Shown in pieces: positions 11,241-22,600 of a stretch of 64,000 nt of DNA. Source of the DNA: Rusavskia elegans (lineage: Eukaryota > Ascomycota > Lecanoromycetes > Teloschistales > Teloschistaceae). Each line of letters begins with the position of its first letter. Positions within the stretch are counted from its first letter, which is position 1. The stretch spans positions 1 to 64,000 of the forward strand of contig SAUG01000006.1 in the NCBI GenBank assembly GCA_011316305.1, written 5' to 3'. A program made the position numbers and the translations under genes. The notes under the pieces were generated by a model. It was not told the DNA's origin and made no database searches. It worked only from the letters and a program-made list of their open reading frames with translations.

Positions 11241-11852
11241 AAAACGTTTAAAAAATATTTTTTTATACGTTTTTTAATATAATATTCTCTTTACCGCTAA
11301 TATATTACGTTAAATTATTACGTTCGCGAAATATTTTGAATTTTTCGATCGTTTAAAAATATTAGCGTTTATTGAATATTTTTTTTAACGATACTATTAC
11401 TAAATATATTTATTTTTAAATTTAATTATTCAATCGCCGAATATAAAAATTGTTAAATAACGTCAATTATTAAATGTCCGTATAATTTTATTCCGTTAAA
11501 CCGATATTTTATATAATAATTAACTGTTATCAATCAATTAACTATCGATAGTTTATAATATCGCGCGATTATTAAAAATTAAATCGCGCGAGAAAATTTT
11601 CTGAATCGTTCGAATCTGAAGCTTGGATTTTTACGACGTTAAAGAGATTTTTATCAATTTTCTATCGAATTTCTAATTTAATAATTCGATAGTTGAAAGA
11701 ATATATATATATATAATTTTTTATTTAACTTTAACTATTTTATCGTTATTTTCGAATTACTGATAAAGTATTTTAGAGGCAAATAGCTGTTTTTAAACAA
11801 GATATTGAATTATTGATAATTAATCAATATCTGATTGGTTAAAATCTCGTCG

Positions 11853-12028
11853 TTCGCGAATAGACTGGCCATTTCGGTCCAAAATAGCGACTCGACTTCG
11901 CGATAAACGTAGCTAACGCGTCAAGATTACTAGTTATAATTAGTTTCCTTTCTAATACGATTAGAAACTCGGATCGGTTCCTCCGATCCGGGTTCGAAAC
12001 CCGATAAAACGGCCAGACTATTCGCGAA
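11853..12028. repeat. 176-bp element with 22-bp inverted ends and an internal B box
   Basis: The left end (11853-11874, starting TTCGCGAATAG) and the right end (12007-12028) are reverse complements at 20 of 22 positions. Both mismatches (A/T and A/G) lie near the inner half. Inside, on the plus strand, an A-box-like TAGCTAACGCG is followed by a GATCGG...CCGATC hairpin and a B box GGTTCGAAACC, with a GGGTTCGAAACCC arm. The shape resembles a small MITE or a tRNA-like unit enclosed in a hairpin. No target duplication is evident. Confidence 0.5.
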
Positions 12029-12403
12029 AATTCTTCGAAAACGTTTTTTTGATAGTTTATTTAAACGAATTGAAAATTGGCTTGCTGTATTACGTAATTA
12101 GGAGTTATATATAAACCTCTAGTTCATTTAAAACTAGACTTTTTTAGTAATAGGAAATTTACTAGTAATTAATTAATCTATAGATTATTCGTTAATAACG
12201 AATTAAATTTTCAATATCGATTCAACATCTAGTTAACAGCGAGTTTTTCTATTAACTTTAATAATAAAATCGGTCGAAAAATGAGCGAGCCTATAGATTA
12301 CGTAATTATCCAGTCTAATTTATCTATTTTAATACTCTAGATACTCTATAGAAGGCTGAAGGCGTAAAAATCGGATAAAAATTTCTAAAAAAGAGATTTT
12401 TTC

Positions 12404-12490
12404 GGAATTCGAACTTCGAATCGTTTATTAATTAAAATTAGTAATCAGAATCTTACTAGGTGAAATTCAGAGAATCACGTGATATAAAAT
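12404..12490 (-). other. Decayed copy of the tRNA-like segment
   Basis: On the minus strand this tract aligns with the 11124-11240 segment. It shares an ACGTGA start and a B-box-like AGTTCGAATTCC (12404-12415), but most C and G positions are now T or A. It looks like a mutated relative of the same tRNA-like sequence. The alignment is by eye and approximate. Confidence 0.35.
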
Positions 12491-12975
12491 TAATCTATAC
12501 TAATACTACTGATATATTAAATAAACGAAAATAAATTAATTAAATATAATTTTTTAGAAAGTTAATTTTCGAATTTCTAGTTATTATTCGAATTTTTAGT
12601 TAATTTCAATCTCTAGTTAATTTCAACTTTTAATTCAATTCTAACTAATATCGAATAGATTTCTAGTTAATTTTTTATTTTAATCGATTAACTATTAATC
12701 TACTATTTATTAATAGTTCAATTAAATTTATTATTAGATAAAACGGCAATTTCTTATAAAATTTCTGATAAAATCTAACTATAGATTAATTTAATATCGA
12801 TATATAATTATTATTAACTAGATATAGATTTTTAATAGAATATAAATTAATTTAACGTATTAAATAACTTTCTATCGACGTATTATTCAAGAACGGATAC
12901 TTGCCTCTAAAATATCGTCTGTAAATCGAATATCGTAAAAAAATGCTAACATATTTCAAAACCATTAAACCATAG

Positions 12976-13006
12976 AAGCCCACTAAGGTTGTTCCTAATC
13001 CTCGGG
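12976..13006 (-). repeat. Right inner part of inverted repeat flanking the AT block
   Basis: Holds AAGCCCACTAAGG (12976-12988) and CCTCGGG (13000-13006), the reverse complements of the left copy. Weaker similarity continues outward to about 13073. Together with the left copy it frames the RIP-like interval. Confidence 0.55.
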
Positions 13007-13373
13007 TTAGGCGTCGGCAGGCGGCACCAGGCGGTTACCGTAACTTACCGCTAGCCTTACGTTTCGACACAACGGGTCAGATGGCCTCGTTATATATCGA
13101 ATATCAAATGCCATAGAGAAGATTTGGTACAGCGGTCGGTACCTCGTTCTAGGCTTGGTTCTTAAGTTTGCTAATCTGTTATTGCACACGAGATAAGTGT
13201 TGATTTGACAGAACCAGGGCCGTGGTGGTACATCCGAGTGACACGATGTGTTTTATGCTGATCTATGACGGGATCCGTACTTCTGTCGTGGGCCGTTGCC
13301 TATGGTTCTGCACCTGTACTGACCAGCCTGTGGCAAAGTCTCTGTCATCGGTCTGCAACAATTTTGATCCCAC

Positions 13374-14049
13374 ATGAACTCATTTTCGTCAAGTACTCTT
13401 TCCAATGACAGAGCATCCTCCACTTCAATCCAGGCCAACGATGGTGCCAGGTCCACGACACCAAGCACAGCCCACGATGAGAGCAGCCCTTCTGAAAGCA
13501 ATGCTTCGAGCCCCAGGAAACCCAGGGCTTCCATTACGCTCGATGCTTGTGTCAATTGCAAACCTATCCTTGTTCCCCATGTTGATATCTGATATTAGCT
13601 TTATTAGTGTGATGGTAGTAAACCCATCTGAGGTGTCGCTCTCGTCCCGCTGTGAACCCTTGCCAATATGTGTTGCGTATAAGTCCCTTAAAGACCAATT
13701 GATGCGTGAGAATCAACAGTTGCAAGTCGAGAAGCAGCATTTGACGCAACGGAACACAACTCGGACCGGTGAAATCAAAGTGCTGGAAGAGATCTTCCAA
13801 TCCTTGAAAGATGAGGGACAGCGCCGGGAGATTGTCAAACGCTTGAAGCGTGGAGACAACTGTCGATCGATCATGAACTGGCTCAAACAAGCACCTGTCG
13901 TGGATGGCTTTCCACCGGTACCGCAGCAGCAATTTGACGAGGCGATGAGGAGTTCTCTTCAACATTGGGAGGTAAACCCGGATTGGTGGAACTGGATGAA
14001 CATGGATCTAGGAGACCCTGTTAGCCAAATGGGAGCAAACATTGAATAG
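13374..14049 (+). pseudogene. Decayed Zn2Cys6 transcription-factor gene
   Basis: Resembles fungal C6 regulators of the type with a zinc cluster followed by a coiled coil. The first part (from ATG 13374) is a Ser-rich leader ending in ITLDACVNCK, the first half of a zinc cluster. The second half starts after an AG at about 13611 as CDGSKP, but the frame then breaks: the CxRC and last Cys appear only in mixed frames, and no GT donor fits after CVNCK. From about 13680 an intact frame resumes with a heptad coiled coil (LMRENQQLQVEKQHL) and IFQSLKDEGQRREIVKRLKRG, typical of this family. It ends at 14049 without the usual downstream regulatory domain. Loss of the splice donor plus small deletions would explain it. 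It sits 300 bp from the RIP block, so leakage of mutation is possible. Confidence 0.6.
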
Positions 14050-15011
14050 AACCAATTGTGGAGGCGCCAAAAGCCATGCTGAGCGGTCTCTGATGAGACA
14101 ACACCGCTATCACGGTATGCTTTTTGCTTGGAGGAATATTGACCGCCGACATCGGTAATGACCCTCCCGAAATGTCAGTCGAAGGTCGATCTGAAGGATC
14201 ATGAGTGTTGGAAAAGAATGGGCAGGCAGTCTTGTGTGACTTTGGCATATCGTACAGCGGATACTGATCATAACATTGCGTGGAATACCCTTCGCGTTGC
14301 GTTTGGCCATGGATTGGCGGCATGTTTACATCTCTGGATGCCTCGAATGAACGGTTACGGGAAACGGATGTGAATGAAAGCATGACGGTGCGGATCGAAC
14401 TCTAAGAGAAGCACGCACTCTGTTACCCGACCGAGCCATTGTCGACTGGTGGATATGAGCAGCAAACGTACGCTGAGGACAGTATATACTCTCGACTCAC
14501 TCACAAAAAACGGATCCGGTCCCAATTGCGCCTTCACCTCTCCAACCACATACCTTACGACCACTGAGACGATGGTCCAAATTACAGCCTGGGCTACGAA
14601 GCTTCGCTAACATAAATACTGCTCTTGGGACTTTTATCTCGGGCAAAAGGGATTGCGAATGTGAAGGAGCGAAATACCATGACTTAGATAGATTCGAGTC
14701 AGTAGAAGAGTTGTTGCCCAACGACGCTTGAGTAATTGAGATCCCAGAAGACCAGTGCTGTTGTAACGGTCCCAGATGACTCAGATCAGGACATACAACG
14801 ATTACATCGTAACGTGAACACTGAAAGAACATGATAAGATGATATCTTTGGACAGTTACGAGGAAAGTCGGCAGTGGGTGGCAGCGATGTCATTTTCCAC
14901 CATCTATTTTTAGGTCCATGATCAGTAGTGCCACTGGTATGACTTGCAATCTCAAGACAAGGGTACAATAGATCATGTCAACGTGCGTGCAGTCCCCGTG
15001 CTGGTCTAACG
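14050..15011. other. Intergenic region with one tRNA-like relic
   Basis: About 960 bases without a supported gene, between the decayed C6 gene and the methyltransferase. Short open frames show no domain. The only structure noted is a tRNA-like remnant at 14384-14443. The right end should hold the methyltransferase promoter. Confidence 0.45.
14384..14443 (-). pseudogene. Possible truncated tRNA relic
   Basis: The 60-nt minus-strand segment starts GACAATG and ends CACCGTC. These pair as an acceptor stem except at two A-C positions, both explicable by G-to-A change. It also has a D-arm (GCTC...GAGT around GGTCGGGTAACA) and a B-box-like GAGTTCGATCC. The anticodon arm and T-stem are incomplete, so it cannot be a working tRNA. 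The match could be accidental. Confidence 0.35.
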
Positions 15012-16167
15012 ATGCGACATCAAGCTCCATCAAATAAAGCTAAGAAATACGAGTAAGTTCCGTATCTTTCAGTATGCTTATGATCAATCTCACCAACTAT
15101 CTGTGTACAGAAAGCTTGGATCCCAGAGGAGTCCACACCCTCCAGCTACTGCGGCTCCATCCAGACCTCTGCAGGGTCGAAGACTCTTGATAGCTAGCAG
15201 CGGCCTGCTTTTCGGTTTTATCGTATATCGTCGAGTCTACAAGAAGAAGCCGGTGTCCGAAGATTTAGCTCCACAAGACTTCGACTTTTCTGCTCGATTC
15301 AATGCCACTGCAAGTCAGTTCGATGAAGACGTCGACTGTGTCGAGTGGTTATATGGAATCACCAAACTACGGAGGAAATTGGTGCAAAAAGCACAGGGAA
15401 ATGTCCTGGAGGCTGCGGTTGGCACAGGGCGCAACAGCGAGTTCTACGATCTGCGACGTATCGTGAGTCTGACGTTGCAGGATCAGAGCAAGGAAATGCT
15501 GGAAGTCGCAAAAGCGAAATGGCGAGAGACACATCCAGAATACGAGCACTGCAGGTTCATCCATGGCTCCGCGCTCGAACCATTGCCTCCTCCCACGCGG
15601 AGGACGACGGACACTCCCGAGGACGAGGGCTATGACACAATCATCGCGACAATGTCCTTGTGCTCGACTCCGGGACCATCGCTCTTCCTGCGATCTCTTG
15701 CAGGTCACCTTTCCTTGCGGAACGCGGCTGTGCAAGATGATGGCGGCGACCGTAGACCGGCTCGCATCCTCCTTCTCGAGCACGGGCGCTCATACTTCTC
15801 TTGGCTGAACTACCTTCTCGACCAAACAGCATCAGCTCATGCCCAGCAACATGGCTGTTGGTGGAATCGGGATATCGGTAAGATCGCCGAAGACAGTGGA
15901 CTTGACGTCATCAGCACCAAGCGGAAACACTTCGGCACTACGTGGTCTCTGGAGCTTGGGCTACCGGCGGAGGCCAAAGGCGTGAACCGGCAGCAATGGC
16001 TTGAAGATACTCGGCATAAGATCGCTGTGCAGCAGGCAGAAGTCGCACAAGCACATGTCGAATGGAAAGACCGCATGAGGAGGCAAGAGGAGGCGCGCCG
16101 GAAAGAAGAAGATCTGGAAGCGTGGAGGAGGGAGCAGCGTGAACAGATGAAGCCCAAAGAGTCTTGA
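15012..16167 (+). CDS. Oms1-like mitochondrial methyltransferase
   Basis: SAM-dependent class I methyltransferase resembling yeast Oms1, a mitochondrial inner-membrane protein tied to respiratory-chain biogenesis. Exon 1 is 15012-15052 (MRHQAPSNKAKKYE), the intron is 15053-15110 (GTAAGT...ACAG), and exon 2 is 15111-16167. Together they give 365 residues with an intact frame. A basic N-terminus followed by one hydrophobic segment (LLIASSGLLFGFIVY, about residues 42-57) fits mitochondrial targeting and anchoring. Motif I is EAAVGTGRN, and LQDQSKEML is the acidic motif II region. The C-terminal 70 residues are a charged helix rich in Glu, Arg and Gln. The substrate is unknown. It lies head-to-tail with the Gds1 gene downstream. 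Confidence 0.85.
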
Positions 16168-17526
16168 AGCGCTTGCCTGAGTACTGGGACAATTCGATGT
16201 TCTGCGACGACGAGAAAGGTACCTGTTCCGGATGACGCAACACGAGCACGAGACTGCTGTACAGAACGATGTGGCAGACAGAGCGAAGCGAATCATCTGC
16301 ATCGACCACAGCAATCCACGAGGCAGTAATGGTTGGTAGTCTACTCTGCTCGCTCTGTTTTTAGAGCCTCAACAATGATTGATCTGCGTGCTAAATCTGG
16401 GGCCCAGCGGATCATTTGCCGTACCACTGGCACCGTTTTCCTTCCAGAGACCCGCGTGGTTTTGGACGCGTGGGATGGCAGCCTGTGATTGGGTGTTCGG
16501 AGACTCTCCGGCTGGACCGTTCGAAGTCTATATTCTTTTCTGGCAGTGAAGAATAAATCACCAACTCTCACCGCCATCGAGGAGCTCCACGAGAACACTG
16601 GAGATGGAGAGTACTCGACCTCTTCCTTTGCAGCTTTACAGTTCTCACGTCGGCATTATCTGCGAGGACCTGAGACGACCATTTAGACAGGGAAGATGGC
16701 CAGTGGCTGCGTTATGTCACCAATTGGCATGGACCTTGTCTCCTATGGACGCAGGTAGTCAGACCCTTACCCGTCCTGGAGGAGCGCAACGCCGCCCGTC
16801 CTAATCTAAAAAGAGACAAGCGTGGCCAAGGTCCAACGCCGTTACGGAGGCAACAACATGGACCTCTCCATCTTTCTCTTTCGGCTTTAGTCGTATGCAG
16901 GTCGGGGGGGCCAATCACATAGCATGGTCGCCGCTTTGCAATCTCTATTCGGTATGGCTTCGATTGCTTCCTTGTTTAGCCACAGTAGTAATAATCTGCC
17001 GGTTCGCGCGCCTGATGCTTCCCTGCGTTCCTCCCCCCTTTCGAGCTTCAGTGTTTCGTCCTCCTACTCTCGAAACCATCTCATCTTACAGTTTGTTGTT
17101 GTGTTTCTTGTACATCTGACACTGTACTTGATCAACAAGACCTTGTTGACTACCTCCCTTCTCCGCCACTACTTCCCCGTCAGAGGTCTTGTCTTCGTCA
17201 TTGGCTGTTGCCTGCCACGGATTACATCCACACCACAAACAAAGGAAGCCGTCAGCCTTCCCACCTGCACCTTACCCGACCGAGATCGACTTGTCGCCTC
17301 CTTTCCTGCAGCCCGCATTCCAACTGTACCTCCTTACCGTGCCAAATCTTCCTCCAATCACTTTCCGCGTCGGAGCCTGAGTCGCATTCTTGGCTGTTCC
17401 CTGGCAAAAACAAACCGTCTCCAGAATACACCCCCCTCTGCTGCCTCACCGCTTCTACCTTCGCATCACCACCACAAAACCACCTTCCGTCAGCTTCGAT
17501 GCAACGATAAGCAGAATCTGCTGAAC
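16168..17526. other. Intergenic region and long 5' leader of the Gds1 gene
   Basis: From 16924 to 17526 the frame upstream of the Gds1 start is fully open and in phase, adding about 201 residues with a hydrophobic stretch (LILQFVVVFLVHLTLYLI). Its codon content, rich in CCTCC and TTCC runs, looks like a pyrimidine-rich 5' UTR rather than coding sequence. I therefore treat it as leader. The first 750 bases show nothing I can name. Confidence 0.5.
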
Positions 17527-18976
17527 ATGCCTTACAACACTCGTCGGAAATCGCTGTCGTTGCCCTCCCTCGGTATCCAGCTGCCCAACACCTCCCGTGC
17601 TCACCGCCCTTCCATTTCCAAAGCTGCAACGGCTGCAGATTCATCAACGCAACCACCGGCCAAGAAGGTCAAACGGTCGCATACCTCTGGAGATGCTTCA
17701 CCGACCACATCATCACGACCTCGATCATCTACATCCTCTTCAACCACCAAATCCGTCTCATTTGCCGCCGAGCGACCCAAGAGCAGTGGCAGAACGGCCT
17801 ACGAACACACCCCACCACCATCGCCCGGTGCTGCCGACAGTACCAAGATTGACATCAATGGAACTAACGACGACATCGTCATCGGTGTCATTGAACAACT
17901 CGAGAAAACCGGCAACCGACCCCATCTGATCAAAGAGCTTTCCACTGTCCTTTCGACCACGAACGATGCGGTCCTGAGGTCAGCGCCACTCCTTCGTGAA
18001 TACACGTTTTCCTGAGTCGCATGCTGACCCTTCGTTTTTCCCTAGTTCTGCGAACCCAGCTGCGCTGCTATCATCTCGACTGGCAGCCTATCTACGGCGC
18101 GATTGCTGGACTGCTCTGTCGCCTTGCCCCCTTGCCAAGGAACTCATCCCGGTCCACCCGCGCAAAGTCTTTTACTACCTCACCACACAACCGAGACAAG
18201 GGATCCCGGTCGATTCCTCCGACATCTTCACATCACCCCTCACGACATCCATCAGTGCCACTGGCAAAGGAGGCAAGCGCATCATTTCGCCTAGCCTTAG
18301 CAACGCTAGCATCGATGAAGAGGATTCCGAAGCGGTCGAACTGCGCAAGCGGGAAGTCTTCAGTCCTAGTCCTGAGGTCGACCTATCTGTCCCAGAGTTC
18401 GATAGCTCGACACACATGGAGGAGGACTTCCATAATCCACCCACCCCCGCAGGCTCGACACCCTCCGGTCGATCGAGCCTGGCCCGAGATGGTTCCAGCG
18501 GGTCTTCAACCGAGGACATGAGCCTCGCGCACAATCATCGCGCCCGCAGTCCGCCACTCGAAGGCGACGAGAAAGAATTCACACAGACTGCCAGTAACAT
18601 GCGCATACGTGGGATGAGCTTCGACGATCAAAGCATCCGACCGTCGACCGAGACTGATAACAATCTCTCCGCCACGGTTGGCGGAATGCACATCGATGAA
18701 TCACAACAAGAGCTCGTGCACGATCAAGAAGATGGGGTGACGCTGTTCGGTGGGCAGCCGCAGCCGCAACAGTTTGGAGCCGGAATGATGAGCAGCCCGT
18801 TCGTGCGACCGGTCAACATGCGAATCTCCATGGAAAGAGCAATTCGAGATGGAGCCTCGGACGTGGATATGAAAGAGTCAATGGGTTTGTTGGGCCACCG
18901 AGGACTGGATTGGGAGTTGAGAGAACTCGAAAGCATCGAATTGGAAGATCTGGATGAATTACTCGGCGGATTTTAA
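17527..18976 (+). CDS. Gds1-type winged-helix nuclear protein
   Basis: Fungal Gds1 winged-helix family; the yeast member is linked to mitochondrial function and growth on non-fermentable carbon. Exon 1 is 17527-17978, the intron 17979-18045 (GTCAGC...CCTAG) and exon 2 18046-18976, giving 460 residues. The start MPYNTRRKSLSLPSLGI is the conserved opening. The winged-helix domain spans the splice: IVIGVIEQLEKTGNRPHLIK, then LLSSRLAAYLRRDCWTALSP, ending in HPRKVFYYLTT at about residues 115-215. A basic PAKKVKR before it could serve as a nuclear signal. The remaining half is disordered, Ser- and Glu-rich, and ends in an acidic helix (LESIELEDLDELLGGF) that could contact coactivators. Target genes cannot be inferred. 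Confidence 0.85.
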
Positions 18977-19615
18977 ACAAGGATAATAGACTGATGGGCA
19001 TATGGCGCCGACCTAGAGGGAAAGAAGGAGTCTCCCATCGTCGCTGTTGTACATATATTGGAAGAGAGCAAAACGACCAGGTGCTTCTCGAGGAAAATGT
19101 AGGATACCAGGCTGAGGGTAAAATGTCGCGCGCAAGCGAGATAGGTGCTCTATAGGAATATAAGATCCAAAGCAACTCCTTCTCCGCGTCTTGGTCCCGA
19201 TTGCGCGAGTGTTGACAGGCGAGGGTGATTGCTCAATGGTTGCTTGCATGCCATGTGTTGGTCATGAAGGTGAGGATCTCTTCCGGGCGTCTAAATCTGA
19301 GCAACGACGATTAATGAGATGATTTATTGACAGCCAAGTCAGGGGCCCGTCGGACCAAGGATAGAATGCAATGCGGGGCGCACAGCAACGAGGCACACCT
19401 GGAGCACATATTATGACACAGATCCAAATCACTCAAAGGCTGCAGCTCCATAGAAGGCAAGTAAGGTCTTCAATCAGAGTGGCCACTGTATAGTAATTTC
19501 GGAGTAATCGATAGGCTTTACTATTATATTATTATGCCCCACCGGAACAGAAGGCAAGCCTGAAACGTTACTAATCGCCCGAATCAAAGCCGCTAAAGGT
19601 TACAATAATACCTTA
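18977..19615. other. Intergenic region, no gene seen
   Basis: About 640 bases between the Gds1 gene and the NACHT-ankyrin gene, in tandem. No coding frame, tRNA or repeat was recognised. Confidence 0.45.
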
Positions 19616-22600
19616 ATGCCTCAGAAGTGGTCATCCAGGCATATCACCGTGCCAGACGAAGAAAGAGGGAGAAGACGATCGTGGCGCGAACAGTTGAGAT
19701 CCAAGCTGTCCAGGTCCAGGGAGTCATCTCAGAATCCACCTCCACGCCAGCCAAGTCTTGACCCAGAGCCTTCGAGCAGGTTGGTCTTTCCAATGAACCT
19801 GCCAGCATATATCGATCTGACGGTGGAAGAAGCCGTGCTGCATCTACCATCACGCCACCTCTGTCGTCGGCGAAGGTCGATGGGTAAGTCGTCTTCAGAG
19901 CTCCTTTACCCCAATCCCGCTCGATTGGGGAGCTATCCCTGGCAAGCTAGGCATTCGAGACCTCGATTGACACGCAAATCGGATACCCTGCCCAAGCCAT
20001 AGGATGCGACACACCACTATTGTCGTCTTGATTTGTGCTCCCGAGACAATCGTACTGCAGGCATGCTGACTCCAAAACCTAATGCAGCGACGATGATGTG
20101 CAAGACCATGATGGACTTGCTGTCGCGGAAGCCGACAATACCACTGCAGCCGGATCTGCCGACCTATGGAGCGCCGCATACCGTGAGGCAGTCAACAGTT
20201 TTGGGGAAGAGGTGAGGAGCGTCATCCTAAAGGGCGAGAGCATCGAAAGGCTCTTCACGAGCCTGGAAGAGACCCACGCAAAAAACGCCCGTGATTCTCT
20301 GTTTGTAAGGGGAGTGCAGAGATTGCAAGCACCGCTGAGGAATCTCAAGTTGGCCTTGGATATGGCCGGTCCTCTCACGAGCATCGAGCCTATTGCTTCA
20401 ACGGCAGTTGGTGTAGTGAGTATCGTAACGGAAGTGAGTCTTCTTCCCACCGGTATCCCATGCACTCACTGGTAGCGTCTCCGATGCGGCTGGCAGTTGA
20501 GGTATCGGATGCCTACCCGCACAGTTGAAGGGATAGACGTGCCAGAATTTCAGGGATTGGAATTGACGAGCCTGTACAGGTTGCTATCGCCATCTGTGGA
20601 GCCGAAGAGGCGTTGAATGGTCAGATCGTCAGCATGCTGGAGCACGTTTCAATCATCGACGAGTGCGATATTCTCGGCCAGAAATTAATTGCTGGGAATC
20701 CAATCCACAAGGTTCATCGCGATTTCTCCATCCACCTGGACGTCACGTTCCCTGTTCTGACCAAGTTCCCAGGCGCTTGTCCTGGTGTACAAAGATCTTC
20801 TGAATTTCTACATTGCTGCACAAAAAATCATGACAAGTAAGGTCTTTGTGCTTGCCCTGGTTTGTGACCAGCTCAGACAGCATCTGCCGACAATCATTTC
20901 GGGCTTTCTCGAGCACGCTGCTCTTCTTAAGTCCAGGATTGGGAACGCTACGTTGGAACTGGTTGCAGATATCAAGAATCTACTCCAAGACAACAAGAGT
21001 AAGTCGTTCGTCGGATAGAGCTCCTATTTAGAGACTGAATGTGCCTTACAGTTCAGAAGCTACTAGGTGTTAACAAAGACGAGCAACGGAGCCAGTATCA
21101 CAGTGAGCTTCGTGGACTCAAGGCCAGCGATGCTTGTGAATGGATTGTCGCTGATTCCAGGTTCCGCGGGTGGTATAATGCCCCAACTTCTGAGCGACTG
21201 GTCATATTCGGCAACATGGGCTGCGGCAAAACGATCATTACGGCGCATGTCATTGAGGATTTGATCCATCTAAGCAAATACCGGTTACCTCGCCCTTTGA
21301 TATGCCACCATTACTGTGTAGACTATGAGACAGGGAAGGTACTCTACATCTACTCGAGCCTCATTCTGCAGTTGCTCAACCAGCTCGAAGGCTTGAAGGT
21401 CAAGTTCGACAAGTGGTATGAGAACACGAGGAAATCCGAACTCTTCAATGCGGCCCAGTCCTCCGTAGACCTCGGGAACTACTTCTCAACATGTGTCGAA
21501 ACTCTAAATAGAGAGTTATTCATTGTCATTGACGGCCTGGACGAGTGCGACAGTGAGTCACAGAAAGAGCTCGTCAACATGCTTGACAGTCTGTCAAAAA
21601 AGACACCGAGGCTGGAAGTCTTCTTCTCATCTCGGCCTTAGGAACGAATCGAAAGTCTCCTGCAAGGAAGCACCGAGATCCGCTGGGTCCCCACGCGAGA
21701 GCGTGATGCAATCATCGTAGGACACACTGTCAAGAGGTTTCTCAGCGAGTTCCCTGCTGCGATTCGGTTGCTCGTAACCGAGAGGCTTTCCGGATTGGCA
21801 CAGGGAAGCGCCATTTGGGTCAAGCTGACGGTTGAACTCATCCAGAAGCGCAAAATTCAAGCCATCGGTCCTATGAAGAGATTCTTAGCAGATATGCCGT
21901 CTCCAGCTGCACTCTCACAACTGTATGCCAAGTTGTTCGCGCACCAGGTCGGAGACGATCCCGACAATGAGCAGCTCGCCTCAAATGCACTGGAGATTCT
22001 AGCGGTTGCGCGAAGACCCCTCAGCATTCTCGAGCTGGGTTGGGCTGTATCCCTGAACGATCCTTACGCAGAAGTACGGACCGTGGAGGCGCTCAAAGAC
22101 TATGTGGATGAGAAAAGAGCCTTAAGCCTGCTGCAGCCTTTCTTATCTCAGGTTGACTTCCAGGATGTCAAAAAGAATCAGGTGAAACTTGTGCACCATT
22201 CGTTGAAAGAGCTGATTCTGCGAGATGTTCCTTCTAATTGGACTCAGTCGCAGACTACCACGGACGAGCGACGCGTCCAGAAGCGACAGCCCGAATTGGA
22301 AGCAGCTATGCTACGCGTGTGCGTCAAATATCTTCTTCTCGATGATTTCAATCAGAGCGACCTGTTTGCCGAAGAAGCAGAAACAGTTCAAAAACTCCAT
22401 GAGTTGCCCGGGTTTGGAATCTTCGACGACTTGGGTGATGATGATCAGCAACTAGACTCCCCCAGAGATCTTGAAAAGAAGCAAGAAGCCAAACACCTCT
22501 ACTATGATCCTTCGGAACGTGGATTTGGCGAATTTTTCGTCTACTCGTCTTGCTTCTGGGTGGATCACTTCAAAGTGAGCGCATTGGAATTTCTGCCAGA

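Larger units (their letters stand above)
10310..13073. mobile_element. AT-rich RIP-degraded block bounded by diverged inverted repeats (probable DNA-transposon relic)
   Basis: Between about 10.55 and 12.95 kb the sequence becomes extremely AT-rich with no open frame. In 10621-10860 I find no CpA and only two TpG, while CpG and CpT persist. This is the mark of RIP, which turns CpA into TpA. The edges carry inverted repeats. CCTTAGTGGGCTT at 10424-10436 is matched exactly by its reverse complement at 12976-12988, CCCGAGG at 10416-10422 by CCTCGGG at 13000-13006, and a weaker pair starts near 10312 (TGTATCGAAA) and ends near 13073 (TTTCGACACA). No target-site duplication is convincing. The simplest reading is a DNA transposon with roughly 100-bp terminal inverted repeats, destroyed by RIP; the superfamily is unknown. 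An AT block bounded by chance similarity cannot be fully excluded. Confidence 0.55.

Noticed and set aside
10424..12988. Assignment of the AT block to a named transposon superfamily
   Set aside because: No transposase frame survives and no target-site duplication is clear.
21590..21641. An intron that would remove the TAG in the NACHT gene
   Set aside because: The only donors give introns of 24 nt or a weak GTCTGT site, and splicing would delete the conserved FFSSRP segment.
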